NCBI GenBank assembly: GCA_019915135.1 | Contig: JAHLMK010000003.1 | Coordinates: 1,984,001 to 2,048,000, forward strand | DNA: 64,000 nucleotides | Reading direction: 5' to 3' | Origin: Strobilurus pachycystidiatus | Taxonomy: Eukaryota > Basidiomycota > Agaricomycetes > Agaricales > Physalacriaceae | In this document: positions 1 to 11,658 of the stretch, piece by piece | How the letters are laid out: every line of letters starts with the position of its first letter | Position numbering within the stretch: the stretch's first letter is position 1 | The notes under the pieces: model-generated | The model's input: the letters and a program-made list of their open reading frames with translations, nothing else | Told to the model about the DNA's origin: nothing | The model's database searches: none | Program-made: the position numbers and the translations under genes

Positions 1-387
1 AAAGTGCGGGTACACACTGTCGTCCGGGCTCAAATCTGCGCCTTGTTGTACGAGCAGTCTAACGCACTCTTCCCGCTCGACGTCTCTGTCAGAGTCGGCA
101 CCGAAGCCATGTATAGTCAAAGAGATGAGGCCCTGCCCGTCTTCGTCCCGCGCATTGAGGTCGACGTACGCCTGGCATTGGGAGTCGGAAATGAGGTACT
201 GGAGGACGGAGAGCTCGGCGAATATGCAGGAACGCGTGAGGCAATGGTTGACGAGCTCGGCCTTTTGGTCGGGGGTCAGACCGGAATGAGAGGAGAGCAG
301 GACGGCGATGTAGGCTGTCGATGGGTATAGCGGATGGAGATCTGGCTCAACCGAGAGGTCTATCGGTTGCAGAGACGACGAGGCCAT
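1..387 (-). CDS. Ankyrin-repeat protein, 5' part (runs off left edge)
   Basis: The minus strand is open for 129 codons from an ATG at 387 to the window edge. The translation reads like a fungal ankyrin-repeat protein: residues around LNARDEDGQGLISLTIHGFG and EECVRLLVQQGADLSPDDS match the turn-helix-helix pattern of one repeat (D-x-D-G-x-G ... LL-x-x-GAD). The rest of the gene lies outside the window. The ATG is the first in this frame after an upstream stop, but an earlier exon ending just upstream cannot be excluded. The cellular role is not readable from the fragment; ankyrin repeats only imply protein binding. Confidence 0.7.
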   Translation of the reverse strand, partial: MASSSLQPIDLSVEPDLHPLYPSTAYIAVLLSSHSGLTPDQKAELVNHCLTRSCIFAELSVLQYLISDSQCQAYVDLNARDEDGQGLISLTIHGFGADSDRDVEREECVRLLVQQGADLSPDDSVYPHF

Positions 388-1383
388 TCTGGCACGTTGG
401 ACGGCTTGCGGATCAACGACGACGGTGCCGGCGATCTTGACGCTTCCCGACGGCGTTCACGACGCCGATGCAGCCGTCGATGCTCTGATATACCAGGCTT
501 GGTGATGTCTCGTGAAGGAGTGTCCAACAGGCGGGAAATTATTGGACGAGATGCGTGGTGATCGTAGAGAGGAACAGATACATAGAGTCGTAATGCAGAT
601 TGATAACATCTAGGCAACACGGCATTCCCTTCGTCGTGTCGCGCAGTAGAGACTTCTGTGGTGTCCATACACGGGGAATGACCGTGGAATACAGTGTGTT
701 ACGCGTTATGAAGTGCGTCGACGCATGCTCCAACTTTATTGTAATACAATTAAGTAAAGACTGCTCTGACAGTACACGCCAAGTACAGAGGAGAATAGTG
801 GTCTTCATGGATACCGGTGGCTTCGTTTCATCTTAGAAATTCAGAATGACCCGGCTATCCTCCGAGGTGATAGAGAGGTGATTATTGCCCGGTCGCTAGT
901 CGAGGAGATGGAATACCATAACAGAAGTGGAGGAGCACCTTGATGAAGACCAGCAGGAAGATTTGTTCGAGACCATGCTCTCAAGCTAGGTAGCCAGCTG
1001 CTTGAGACAATGTACGAAGACTTCTGGCGTGGCAAGGAATGGCCGGAACAGAAATGAGCGCTGTGTGTTATTGCCTGTTCGATGTGAGAGCAAGGAACAC
1101 GTCAAAGCTCGCGGAGAACAATATGTATATGGTACATCAGGATGCTGGTCGTCCAAAAAGACAGACGGACAGCTTGAGCTCCAAGGACATCTGCATCGAC
1201 ATGCCCAGTTCATCGTGGTTCGAGAAAAGAACAGCGTGGACATACTTCGATGTGTTGTCCTCGCGCGGCTACATTATGCGAATGTCAGTTTAGCCAGTGG
1301 ATGAGGGGACGCAAATTATGTTGGCGTGTCGCATCCTGATTCACGCCGAGTTGATAGCGTACAAACAGAGATCTGATTGTATC
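388..1383. other. Intergenic, no gene recognised
   Basis: Open frames here are short, overlap on both strands and show no family motif. The stretch holds the 5' flank of the ankyrin gene and the 3' flank of RRP15. No repeat or RNA gene is seen. Confidence 0.5.
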
Positions 1384-2178
1384 TCAAGTTTTTGACACTA
1401 TTCCGCCAGACCGAATCATATCGAAAAAGTCATCCTTCTCAACAACAGCTGGAAGAGAATGATAAGAGAGAGACAAGACCAATGAAAGACAAGCGCGTCG
1501 TACCTTCTTTTCCGCGTCCTATTATGTTGTCCTTGTTCTTCCCCTTCTTACTCGTCTTGTTGTCTATTGAAGGAGCGGGTAGTCTGGGCTTCCCGCTACC
1601 TTTGCCAGCTTTCTTCACTTCCTCCGCATTCGTAGCAGCAGTTTGAGACTGTTGTACAGCGTTGAAGAGTTTCACCACTAAGACAAAGAGTCAGTACACC
1701 GTCCGCGTGATGATAATCTCGAGAACGTACCACCACGCTGCGCAACCTTGCGCAATGCGCGTTCACTCTCCCCACCCCAGCCCCCAATAACGTCCGTGAT
1801 CCTATTTTTGTCCTCCTTGTCTCTTCTCTCCTGCTGCAGAGCCTTCTTCGCCTTCGATTCGAGTTTTTCATCGTTTCGTTTCCGCGCTAGTGACGGTTTG
1901 AGCGAGAGTGGGAGGTCTGAGGGGGCTTCTGTGTTGAGGAGGAATTGCAGGGTAGAACCAAAGTTCGAAGCCCGCGTGGCGCGTATTTTTCGTTTCTTGG
2001 TTTGCTGGGATTTTTTCGGTTTCATGTTGAGGATGTCTTCCTCGTCGGATACATCTTCTGAGATGCCGCTGCCGGATTCACCATCATCGGATGGGAGGTC
2101 ATCGACTTCGTTATCTGAGCCGGCTGCGCTTTCCGGTTCCTCAGAAAGGCGCTGTCGTTTCTGTGGTGGCATGGACAT
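1384..2178 (-). CDS. RRP15: Rrp15-family ribosome biogenesis protein
   Basis: Three exons on the minus strand: 2178-1731, 1677-1504 and 1448-1384, with introns of 53 and 55 nt. The second intron carries the family's C-terminus, which ends in MIRSGGIVSKT. The N-terminal third is acidic, rich in S, D and E, as in other Rrp15 proteins. The conserved core includes ESERALRKVAQRG joined across intron 1 to VVKLFNAVQ, and the C-terminal block is EKDDFFDMIRSG. Rrp15 proteins act in the nucleolus in maturation of 25S and 5.8S rRNA in pre-60S particles. Two ATGs compete for the start, 2178 (MSMPPQ) and 2172 (MPPQ). The longer open frame upstream looks like untranslated leader. Confidence 0.9.
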
Positions 2179-2377
2179 GATGAGGAAAAATGGTGATGGA
2201 AGGTACTGATGAAAACAGGTAAGGACAAAGTAGCCGATCAAATGATCGGCCCGAGTCCCCGACCTTTGGTGTCCGTGGCGTAGCTCAAGTTCTCATGGAA
2301 TATTAGGACAGTAGCTGTGAGATGAATTGTAGTATAGAATAGGTAAGAGCATAACACATTGCCCCAAACAACCAAAG

Positions 2378-4180
2378 CTAAGTCTCTGTCGTATCCGATC
2401 CCATGTCATCAGAATAAATACTTCCACCGTCATTCGAATTATCCTCCCAAGGTCCAAACCTCGAATCAAACGACTCGTCGTCTGCAATGTCCGAGTAGTC
2501 CTTATCCGACTCGTCGTCCTCCAGACTTGTGCCGCACTCAACCGTCAACGCAGCGCAAATATCCTTCCACCGCTCAGCTTCATCATGATACAACCACCTT
2601 GGCACTCGCAGTATTTCGAGATCTGCACAACGAGAGTGCTTCTGCAGGGAGGTGCTGATCTCGTCTTCTGTGCTGCTCGCAGCCTCACTGTCGTCTTCCG
2701 GCGGGGCAGAAGAGGCCGACTCAGAGCGACGGTTCACCGTGCAGCGAGTTTCGACAATTTCCCACAGCTCCTCGTTCTTCACGTCGTCATCGCACCAACA
2801 TTCACGTATATCCAGAACGCGAAGACGCGGCAACATCGGTGACCGCGATTCCGTGGCTTTGAGTCCTTCGATGAACCTGAGCGTCAACGCATCGTCCTTC
2901 ATCTGCAATTCCTCTACGCAAGGCAGATGCGAGAGGAAGGATATCAAACGTTTCGTGTTATCCGGATGCCCAGTCATATTACATCGAATAGTGAGTGTCG
3001 TCAACTTTTCCGGTGTGGGCCGGAGCTTGGGGAGGAACATGCTTCGTCGATCCACGCTGGTCGGGAAGTCCAGATTCAACGAAGTGAGCGCCGGGACGTG
3101 GAGCATGTCGCAGAACTCTTTGACATCACCGGGATCCGCTTCCAATGTTTCGGTGATGACCAGCTCCTCTAATTGCGGGAGGGAGATGATGCCGCCCTCG
3201 ATAGGTTGGTATACGTTCGACATGTACAGAGTGAGCTTTCGAAGCCGTGTCATTTCGCGCAGGTACATGATTCCGACACGGCTGAAGGCATGCTCTTGCT
3301 GATATTCCTCAAGCTGTTTCCACGGGAGCTGCATATATGAAAGGGGAGTCGAGTCGCCGGAGATGTGCAATATCCGAAGGGCTGGGGCGTTTGCAAAGGT
3401 AGAGACGGAGGTATTGTCGCCTTCAGTCGTTTCGTAGTCCAGTTGTAAGTAACGAAGGATGGGGAAGGGATTGCCGGCTAGAGCTTGTAGGTCGCTCATG
3501 GGCATGTCGACGCAAAGTTGTTTCCAATTAGAGGTGCTTGCCTCTAGGATAGGGAGGACGGGATGATCCTGGATGCGATCTTCGTATGTGGCAGCTAAAA
3601 ACAGAGAAACTGGATGGCTTCTGGACCGCCCCAGCCAAAGCGCCGTTTTATAGGCACACTGCTTGGGTGTGATGGAACTGGAGTGTACTTCAAGTTGAAG
3701 CTGGAGATATGACCACAGACTGGGCAATGACAGTACTTGGTCCCTCCACCGGCGGCAAACATGGGAGAGCGACCAAGGTGGCAATGAAGGAGAAAGAGAG
3801 TCTGTATCATCCTCGACACCGTCATCCCACGTAGGTACGCAGTATTGGAATATGTCCTCTATGATTTTCGCCGGCAGTGAACGAATGGGATGGAGGAGAG
3901 CTCTAGCATCTTCGGCGCGACTGATCGCATCCTTGCGCGCGCGTACGAGCGAGCGTAATGTCTCTTCCGCCTCAAGGATCTTTTGATCGAGCGCCCCGAG
4001 GGTTGTAGGAAACTCTATGAGGAGGCTTCTAAATTCATCGAGATCGGCGGCGAGTGGGGGCTCGACGCGTCGTAAGAGGTCTTCAACACGCGGAGTACGG
4101 GGCGTGGCAGACTGTTCAGCTTGCAGACGCTGAGGCATGGAGCAAGTTGGACATATTGGCGTGTTCGCCACGTCGTTCAT
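2378..4180 (-). CDS. F-box protein with leucine-rich C-terminal region
   Basis: A single 600-codon exon. It begins with a short Cys-x2-Cys element (CPTC), then a coiled coil around residues 60-95 (ALDQKILEAEETLRSLVRAR). The F-box follows at about residues 97-150 (IRSLPAKIIEDIFQYCVP ... VCRRWRDQVLSLPSLWS). This coiled-coil/F-box layout is typical of the very large F-box family of Agaricomycetes. The remainder has irregular leucine-rich segments, as expected for substrate binding, and ends in an acidic tail (about residues 540-600). By family it would be a substrate receptor of an SCF ubiquitin ligase; the substrate is unknown. Confidence 0.88.
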   Translation of the reverse strand: MNDVANTPICPTCSMPQRLQAEQSATPRTPRVEDLLRRVEPPLAADLDEFRSLLIEFPTTLGALDQKILEAEETLRSLVRARKDAISRAEDARALLHPIRSLPAKIIEDIFQYCVPTWDDGVEDDTDSLSPSLPPWSLSHVCRRWRDQVLSLPSLWSYLQLQLEVHSSSITPKQCAYKTALWLGRSRSHPVSLFLAATYEDRIQDHPVLPILEASTSNWKQLCVDMPMSDLQALAGNPFPILRYLQLDYETTEGDNTSVSTFANAPALRILHISGDSTPLSYMQLPWKQLEEYQQEHAFSRVGIMYLREMTRLRKLTLYMSNVYQPIEGGIISLPQLEELVITETLEADPGDVKEFCDMLHVPALTSLNLDFPTSVDRRSMFLPKLRPTPEKLTTLTIRCNMTGHPDNTKRLISFLSHLPCVEELQMKDDALTLRFIEGLKATESRSPMLPRLRVLDIRECWCDDDVKNEELWEIVETRCTVNRRSESASSAPPEDDSEAASSTEDEISTSLQKHSRCADLEILRVPRWLYHDEAERWKDICAALTVECGTSLEDDESDKDYSDIADDESFDSRFGPWEDNSNDGGSIYSDDMGSDTTET

Positions 4181-4697
4181 CTATCCACTGGATCAACCAC
4201 ATCGAACATCTCAAACTACCACAACTCACATTCGGAGAAGTCTCAGCCGTATGTCCTGACTACCTGTCCTGAGCTCTACACGTCGTGATGAGGTGTTTAT
4301 CGAAGGATCCTATAAGGTGGCGCGAGCTAAGAACGCGTCGTCTATTTGGGATAAAGCGCGTCTTTTCGAGGTAGGAGTGAGGGTTCCTCTCAGTTGATGG
4401 TAGTGCAGAGCAGACTGCTCTGGCGCCTGAGAGCCTCAAATGACGCATGTGGAGTGATGGTCGATGAATAACGTTAGCAGAACACGTGTTATGGTAGTGC
4501 GTTACGACACTGACTGAGTACTGTACTCTGAGAGTCTGACATACTTAGTCAGGACCCTCGTATACACTGTATTGAGTATGTCTTCAAGGCTGCAGGATGT
4601 TCTGTGACTCCCTTCGTGAGATATACTTACCCATTAATCGCTACATACACGATGCTAAGATACCAATTCTCTTCTACATATCTTGGATCCCCTCTCA
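4181..4697. other. Intergenic between F-box gene start and MTR10 end
   Basis: Upstream flank of the F-box gene and 3' flank of the importin gene. I see no conserved open frame, repeat or RNA gene here. Confidence 0.5.
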
Positions 4698-7600
4698 CTA
4701 GTTAAAATCCTGTCTTCGATCTCTCGCTTTCCTCGTCGCCCGTCTCAACGACAGGATAGCGTACCGCACTTTATCAGAGTGTCCCGACTCGACGACGCTA
4801 TGAGGAACTATGTTAGACACACCAAAGAATGAAAGCAGACAACAAACTACTCACTTGCGCATCTCATTCAGGAAGGTCGTCTTAGCCTCGGACGACGCCT
4901 TGGCTGCTGGTATATTTTGTAATATCGCAGGAAGAGCTCCCAGAACCTCTGTGGGCCATCGGACAAGCGCAGACCGCATTATCGAGATCACAGCGCCCGT
5001 CTTTTCCTCGTAGAAGTCGCCCACCACGCCATCAAGGACAGCGCTTATGAGTGCCAGGCCCTCCTTGAGGAAGGTCGACTGTATGACGCCAGTGTAAGTA
5101 AGATCCTCATAGGACAAGATGTCCCGGAAGAGATCTAGAGCAACTGAAACAATACCGTTGTATACAACGCCAAGGATCGGTACGCAAATCTTGAAGCATA
5201 GCTCAAAGGTATTGGGGTGGAAGAAGACGTCTGGGGCGTGGTATAACAGAAGGCCAGCGAGGTGGACATAATCCTCCAGGACTATTGGGTCGTCAGTAAC
5301 GTCATTGCCTCGAAAAAGACCGGCATACTATCGGGTATTGCAGTTGGTGGTTTCGTTTGCAAGATGGTCGCGATCCGCTGCGTGGAGCGCTGATACACAT
5401 CCATAAACGCCGCGTGAATCTCCTCGTCCCGTTCGTGGCCGAATTCCTGGATGGTTTTCCCGCAGATCCACAGGTAGCTGGATATCTCGCTAGTATCGAA
5501 CATTCTGCCTAGCCTGTTCAAAAGCGCCGCGACCACGGGCCTTCCAGCTCGGCCATAGAATGGCACGCCCCATCGTAGAACCCTGTTGGTCCGCTCCGCC
5601 ACTTCATGCTCTGTACCGTATTTGGCAAGGAAACGGTCAAATACCGCCCAAGTCTCGGGCAGAGTGTTCTGACATGCGGCTGGGATGTCTTCACCGAAGC
5701 TGCGGATAACGTACAGCATTGCTTCCAGGTTTTCCAAGCTGCCTGGGGATGCCAAATTTGTGAGTTCTCCGCGAGACTTTCTAGAAATGGAGGATCCTCA
5801 CCGCATGTCGACGCCATCTCCTCTTTCGTAACAGCCGTCTTGTTCGTCACCGCGAGTACCTCTGAGAGAATGTCGTTAGAGAACTGGCGTAGTGACACCG
5901 CCGCGGTTTCCATAGGCATGGCAGATATGACATGTGCGATCGCCTCGTATACTTGGACTTTATCCTCATGGTATAACTTTCCGCCCGAGGATTGTAGGAA
6001 GGTATGCAACGTTGGCAAGAAGTCGGTAAGATGCTGAGAGTCTCTGAGTACATCCCAAACCTAATCTAAGACGGAGAAACGTACCTGTTTGCAGTCCTGG
6101 CAAAGATACTTGAGCGCCATGCCAGCAGCAGAGCTGACGTCTAAGTCTCCGGTGTCAAACCCAGCAGAAATATATCCAAGGAGGAAGGAGATGTAGTTCG
6201 GGTGCATGTTGATCCATTCTGTATACCGTGAAATGATAAGGAGTGTTGCGTATTGGACTTTGGGGTGGTTTGGGAGGTTTGGTATCAAATCCATGATTTT
6301 TGGGACGGCGCCCTCATCTTCCGGCTTGACCTCAGCCCCCATTGACCGCAGGCCAAACAAAGGAGCTTCGATATTCTGCCAAGTCACATTAGGTCCCTGC
6401 GACATCGCCCGTGCTATCATAGCATGAGCGGCGAGCAGGCAGGTATCAGACCCAAGCACGAGACAGCAATCCTTCAGAGTGTCGCCCATCACATGCCTGA
6501 ACGAACGGAAATCATCCGCCTCCTGGCCAGTCAGTGGAGAGGAATCCGAGGGGAAATGCAAGTGTCGGATAATGACTTCCAGAAGGGATTGGTACGCGCT
6601 CATGAAGACTGGCGGGACTGGTTTATGGTTTTGGAAGTAAATGGCAAGATGCATCCAGAACGGGAACGTGATTGGCACGATATCCAGATCATGGTACGCC
6701 GAACATTCTCCAATCGCTTCGACAATGGGGAAAAAGGCTTCGGTGTGTTGGGCGACGAGAGACCGATATGTATAGCCGGCTTCTGAGAAGATCCGAGCAT
6801 AGCCTTTGATCCTATCTGGATCATTGGCATGAGTGGCGAGTTGAGGGCGGAGCGCAATTACGCGAGGGACTATGAGCTGTATCACGTTCATGTTCATGTC
6901 GACCTCTTGCGTTTCGTGGATGAGGTCGCAAAGAACGTTTGTGGCAGCGTCGAAGAGCTGATCTGATGCAAGGGCATCGAACGCAAATGCGAACAAGGGT
7001 GTCTCCGCGAGCTTGGTAGGACTAACTTCGCCTGCATTGAGCCAGCTACGCAGGCAGTTGAAAACTTGTTCTTGAACGGTAGCAGTGACGCCTGTAGATG
7101 AAGATAAGCGTGCATGACAAGTATAGAAGAGGAATGACGCGCCTGAAGCCTGGAGGTACATCGCCAACAGCCCGACAACCTGGTCAGAATTGGCTGTAAG
7201 AAGAGCCGTCGACTTTTGCAGCAGATCATCGTCCTGTGAATGGTCTGAGTTTGAATTCAACCGACGATTCACAATCGACACGCACTGTGAGAGGATATCT
7301 TGTGGCGCTGCTCAACTCCTCCGGCAGCAATGTCAGGAACTGCAAAAGCACGGGCACAGTCGCTGGATTACTTCCAAACGTATCAATCATCTCCTTGACG
7401 GGGTTCTGCCACTGGGGGTACTGGAGCGCGAGGCCAATCAGCGCAAGACATAGCTGTACGATTATCGTGCGCGGTCCGGGATGATATTGCGACAGAGCAG
7501 CCATCAGGGTTCCGCGCAGCGCTGGCAGGTTTGCGGGGTCCACTTGGGCGAGATCGTACGTGACCTGCATCGAGAAAAAGCGCATGAGTGGCAATGATGG

Positions 7601-7891
7601 CGGGCTGGATCTGCCGCCCACCTTGCTTCGGAACGTCTGCGCGGCGAATATTTTGGCTGCCTGGGGCGCCTCGGGCGAGAGGAGGAGGACATTGCAGGTG
7701 GCCCAGGCCTCAGACTAGGACAAGGGCGAACAGAGGCAACGGTCAGACGGATATGTCGAAGGACGTCCAGGCGAAACAATTACTGAATGCTGAAAGTCTT
7801 GGAGCCACGAGTTTGCTGTCTCCAGCGACGCCTTGTCGGGCGCGCGTGAGAACACGTCGAGGGCAGACAACACTGTCTGGATGTTGTCCAT
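4698..7891 (-). CDS. MTR10: Importin-beta family receptor, Mtr10/transportin-SR type
   Basis: Eight exons on the minus strand: 7891-7784, 7714-7622, 7564-7286, 7233-6085, 6033-5802, 5742-5329, 5281-4855 and 4797-4698. They sum to 934 codons. The N-terminus has the importin-N pattern (SWLQDFQHS ... AQTFRSK, then LRGTLMAALSQYH). The helical repeats contain LLPEELSS, QVFNCLRSWL, ALKYLCQDCK and the family end RRATRKARDRR. Mtr10-type receptors carry SR-like RNA-binding proteins into the nucleus and take part in tRNA retrograde import. Exon 4 is open throughout, but family alignment suggests it hides one further 51-nt GC-AG intron (7142-7092; see findings), giving about 916 residues. Confidence 0.88.
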
Positions 7892-8235
7892 CGCAGATGA
7901 AGGTTGGAAAGAAAGAGGAAAGTGAGATCACCATCACCTTTTCGGGTCATTGATCACAACATTGCACATTCGCACCGACTCGTATGGCATCTCTGGTCTG
8001 TATCACAGAGAAAAAAATAGTGGTATATTCCCAAGCGCCCCCGACAAGGAATTCGTAGAAAGCATACTAAACGTAAAGAGGATATCCGTGCAAAAGAGTG
8101 TGGGGGTTCACAAAACCAAAGATGTTAATACTAAACAGACCATAGACGATGTACGAGAGAGGTAAGGAAAGAAGAGTGTCAATGACGCAAAACCGGTGAT
8201 GATAGATAAGGGTCGGAGAGGAAGAGAAGGGATAC
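7892..8235. other. Intergenic between MTR10 start and septin end
   Basis: 344 bases holding the MTR10 promoter side and the 3' flank of the septin gene. No open frame of note and no repeat. Confidence 0.5.
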
Positions 8236-9943
8236 CTAGCGGTTGCCAAAGACACCCTTCCTGCGCGTCTAGAGAGAAAGAATTAGGTTGATAGACATCC
8301 AAAAGGAAGGTGCTAGAACATACCGAGTTCTTTTCCGGCGTCAATGGTCGTCCAGTCTCGATGCGCTTCTTCTTCTCCTCGAGGTCGAGGCGCTGTTTCT
8401 CCAAGGCATCCTTCATCTCCTTGTGACGAGCATAAAGTTCCTCCTCGGATTGCTTCAGCTTGGACTCCTTTTCCTGCACCTTTTGCTGGAAGACCATCTT
8501 CATCTCGGCCTCCATCTTTGCCAGCTTGGCCTCGTGCATGACACGTTCCTCCTGCATCCGGGCCGCGGGGCTAGTAACAGACAATACATTAGCCGCAGAG
8601 TCATCAGATAAGGTTGTGGGCTTACTTGACCTCCTTGAACACGGTGGCGTCCTGGGCGACACCCATGCTGAGGAGCTTCTCCGTTCGCCAGTTCTCGTAG
8701 AGAACGTCGTTAGTATACTCTCGTAGCTCTTCCATGTAAGTGCGAACGAGCATTTGGCGCAGCTTAACAAAGTCGCAGTGATCTTCATTGTCGACTTCCA
8801 CCACGCCCCAGGGGTAAGCACGTCCGCGAACCTCGCGACCGTCCGGCGTGACGACAAGCCTGTCGGAGCCGACAACAGCAAAAGGAATCTTGCTGGCGAT
8901 CTCCTCGGCCTCAGCAATAGTCTCCTCGTCCTCGTTGTCATAGGTAGGCGCCTGGAAGATGTGGATGTTGTGGTGCTCGATATCAGCCAAGATCTATCAA
9001 GGTGTCAGAAAAGAAGCTCGATGAGCCTGGAAGGTTAACCTACACGAGCTTTGAATTCCGTGATCTCCTCGTCGGTCATGGTGTCTGCCTTGGCAATAAT
9101 GGGGATCAAGTTGACCTTGGTATGCAGCCGGCGCATGAACTCGACATCAATTTGTTTCAATCTGGCAGGTAGAGTGAGACGCGAGCGCGGGCAAACAAGG
9201 GGACGACTCCTTACGAGTGGCCGGTCGGTTGAATGAAGTAAAGACATGCGTGCACGCGATTGTCGACTATCTTGAGTCGGTTGACGCGGTTCTCCTGCTC
9301 GAGGTAAGAGTCAAACCGGGACTCAATGTTGTCGACAATGGGTTTCCAGCTGCGCCAAGGTCAGATGGTGAGAACCCTTCAGGGTGGGAAAATAGCGGAC
9401 CTCTCGTCGTTGTTGACAAAGTCGCCAAAGCCAGGGGTGTCGACGACGGTCAAGTGGAGCCGGACACCGTTCTCCTCGATGTCTACACGTAAGCGCGGTT
9501 AGAAGGCGAGCTTAAAGGGCAAACAAAGAGGGTCGTCCTTACCGGCACCAATGCTCTCAATGGCCACGGTCTGGGGCCGCTCGGCGGAGGGAGGGAGAGG
9601 CACCTTGGGAGGGTAGAGCGTAGTGTTGAAGAGGGTGTTTATTAAGGTCGACTTGCCCAACCCGGACTCGCCTGCGCACGACGCGATAAGTATGGAAAAT
9701 GGAATGGTGCGACAAAAATGGCCACGCACCGACGACCATAGTCGTGAACTGGAACCCCTTCCGGACGCTCTTCCTGTGGACCTGATTGGGGAGGTTGGCG
9801 AACCCGACGTAACCCATGAGCTTTTTGCGAATGACGGACGACAAGGCTGGCGCAGGAACCAGCGAAGGATTTGAGCCATTTCCCATGCCGTTGCCGTTGG
9901 GTGATATGTCGCCGTTGTGCGAGGACGGGTACGAGTCGGTCAT
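8236..9943 (-). CDS. CDC3: Septin, Cdc3 type
   Basis: Eight exons on the minus strand: 9943-9730, 9671-9543, 9482-9401, 9349-9215, 9161-9044, 8993-8626, 8570-8324 and 8268-8236. Together they encode 441 residues. The GTPase core shows G1 (GESGLGKST, split by intron 1), G3 (DTPGFGDF) and G4 (AKAD). The septin unique element follows, then a C-terminal coiled coil (about residues 350-425, rich in E, K and Q). The polybasic/N-terminal block [16 protein letters not shown] is characteristic of Cdc3-type septins rather than Cdc10, Cdc11 or Cdc12. Septins assemble into filaments at the bud neck or septum and at hyphal tips and clamp bases. Confidence 0.92.
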
Positions 9944-10925
9944 CTGGTGGATATGAGAAACGGACAGCGAACGCGGGGAAAGGAGCGGACTGTGGAAACG
10001 CTCGTCGACGAGGTTGAAGGCAAAAAAGGCGGTCGAGATTCAGCTGTGACCCTTCCGCCACCGGCGTAAACAGGACCAAACCTGGGCCCGGGTAGTTTAG
10101 GCTTTGGCAGAAGAAGGGTTCTCTGCTCTGTAAGTCAATCTCCTTCTCTTCTCTGTGGAATCATAGTAGTATCCTCACCCATGAAATTGGCCGGTCCTTG
10201 ATAGCCATGGCTCCTTGCGAAGCTGAACATGTGTCTGTCGCGCCGTTTTAACGAATCTCCCACTCTCCACTCGATTGTCGCGTGTCGTTAACTATTCTTC
10301 ATGCATATCGTCGATTCAACGTGTTGAATATATTGGATGACCGCAGCGGTCCAGCCCCGCGCATTGTTCTTCATAAATCCGTCTTCCGCGTCCACTGGCG
10401 GTGGCATCACTTCAGTCTACTACCGGTGTCTACGGTGCAGCTTTGGCCCCGCTCGTTTGCGCGACCACCTTCACCTCTATCATCGCACTCTATTGGTCTT
10501 GTTCTTGGCTTTCGTGGTATCCTTCGGAACTTGCGCGAACCAGTGCTTCTACTTGCCTGGTCGATCACTTGGCGGCTATCCTGCGGCTATCCAACACAGC
10601 TTGTCTTTTTAAAGCTTCACTGGTGGAGCACTTGGCGCTATTCAACTGCCACATTCAGTCATGCAACCAATGTCTTGTGTATTGTGGCGAGTATACGCTT
10701 TAGTGTTGTCGCCAGCAGCGTCTATGCATCCTGCAGTTCTCCCCGCACCTTTCTCTATAGTCGCAACTCGGTCATCTCCCCAGTGGAACGCTGCTCTCCC
10801 GCTGAAATTCTACAGTTATCGTTACTATGGTACATATCTTGTAAAGAGCGTAATTGTTGTACGTAGCATGGCATGGTGTGTAATTAGTTAGTGTGTGGGT
10901 TTATGTATTCACAAGTGTCCTCTCT
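9944..10925. other. Intergenic, overlapping open frames without a recognised gene
   Basis: The plus strand has three overlapping open frames between 10282 and 10891, the longest of 194 codons. They are unlike any family I know and show no shared domain or clear splice plan. The composition (pyrimidine-rich, many Leu and Ser codons) could be chance. A short secreted or membrane protein is possible but not supported. Confidence 0.35.
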
Positions 10926-11441
10926 TCACGCGCACTCGTCAACGTTGATAAACATGTCGAATATCCTGCTCTCCTCGGATGCCTGCCATGGGTCCAGCCC
11001 ACATTCCATGTCCGCGTCCACTAGCATGGTGTGCTCCGAGTCCAGCATATACGTGTTCCCGTCCACTGGCGAATCGGCAGCGAAAGACGGACACGCCTCC
11101 AACCCCACATCCAGGTCCCTCTTCCTCCGCTCCGAGGTTCGATGACGGCGTCGCGGGACTTGCGGGAGACGTTTTACCCCGGCGTACTCTGGTGACCGGA
11201 TGATTCTCCTCGTCTTCGCCTGGACGAGTACCTCGTCTTTCAAAAACGCGCCCATCCCGAACGCCTTGCGGGACATTGGCTTGAAGGTAGTAGTTTCTTC
11301 TTCATTTCGCTTTCGTCGTGGAGAATGAGAAGGCGAGGAGGATGTTGAGCTGCAAGGGGAAGAGCTTCGAGATGATGCGGGTGTAGTACCGCGCGATAGA
11401 GCGGCAAGTGCAGCGACGTAAGCGTTTCCGGCGTCGAGCAT
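10926..11441 (-). CDS. Uncharacterised Ser/Arg-rich protein
   Basis: A minus-strand frame of 171 codons from the ATG at 11441. An in-frame ATG at 11555 would add 38 residues, but those look like leader sequence. The N-terminus (MLDAGNAYVAALAALSRG) is followed by a run of about 20 serines mixed with proline. Then comes a basic block (RKRNEEE ... KTRRIIRSPEYAGVKRLPQVPRRR) and an acidic C-terminal end. The basic clusters would suit nuclear import. I do not recognise a family. Codon use is even along the frame and the frame is long for chance, which supports a real gene. Confidence 0.5.
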   Translation of the reverse strand: MLDAGNAYVAALAALSRGTTPASSRSSSPCSSTSSSPSHSPRRKRNEEETTTFKPMSRKAFGMGAFLKDEVLVQAKTRRIIRSPEYAGVKRLPQVPRRRHRTSERRKRDLDVGLEACPSFAADSPVDGNTYMLDSEHTMLVDADMECGLDPWQASEESRIFDMFINVDECA

Positions 11442-11658
11442 GTTAAACGAGTGGGGTATAATGTGAAGATAGGCGGTTGTGGGGAGACCACTGGTGTGAC
11501 GAGCCAGACATTTTATACATACCAAAGCGCTTTGCTCGACGGCACTTGTAGCCACTTGGACCTTTCAGATGACTTGACAAAGGGCCAGATCAATGCACAC
11601 AAAGTGCAAATCGATTGATTGTGTTCCCTAGTAGCATCAAAGGTCTGTTACGTTGCCA

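Noticed and set aside
6061..6084. A 24-nt intron in MTR10 between exons 4 and 5
   Set aside because: Using the next acceptor gives a normal 51-nt intron (6034-6084) and restores the family text CKQ-HLTDFLP.
10282..10891. Overlapping plus-strand open frames up to 194 codons between the septin and the Ser/Arg-rich gene
   Set aside because: Three frames are open over the same bases, which points to composition rather than coding; no family or splice plan was found.
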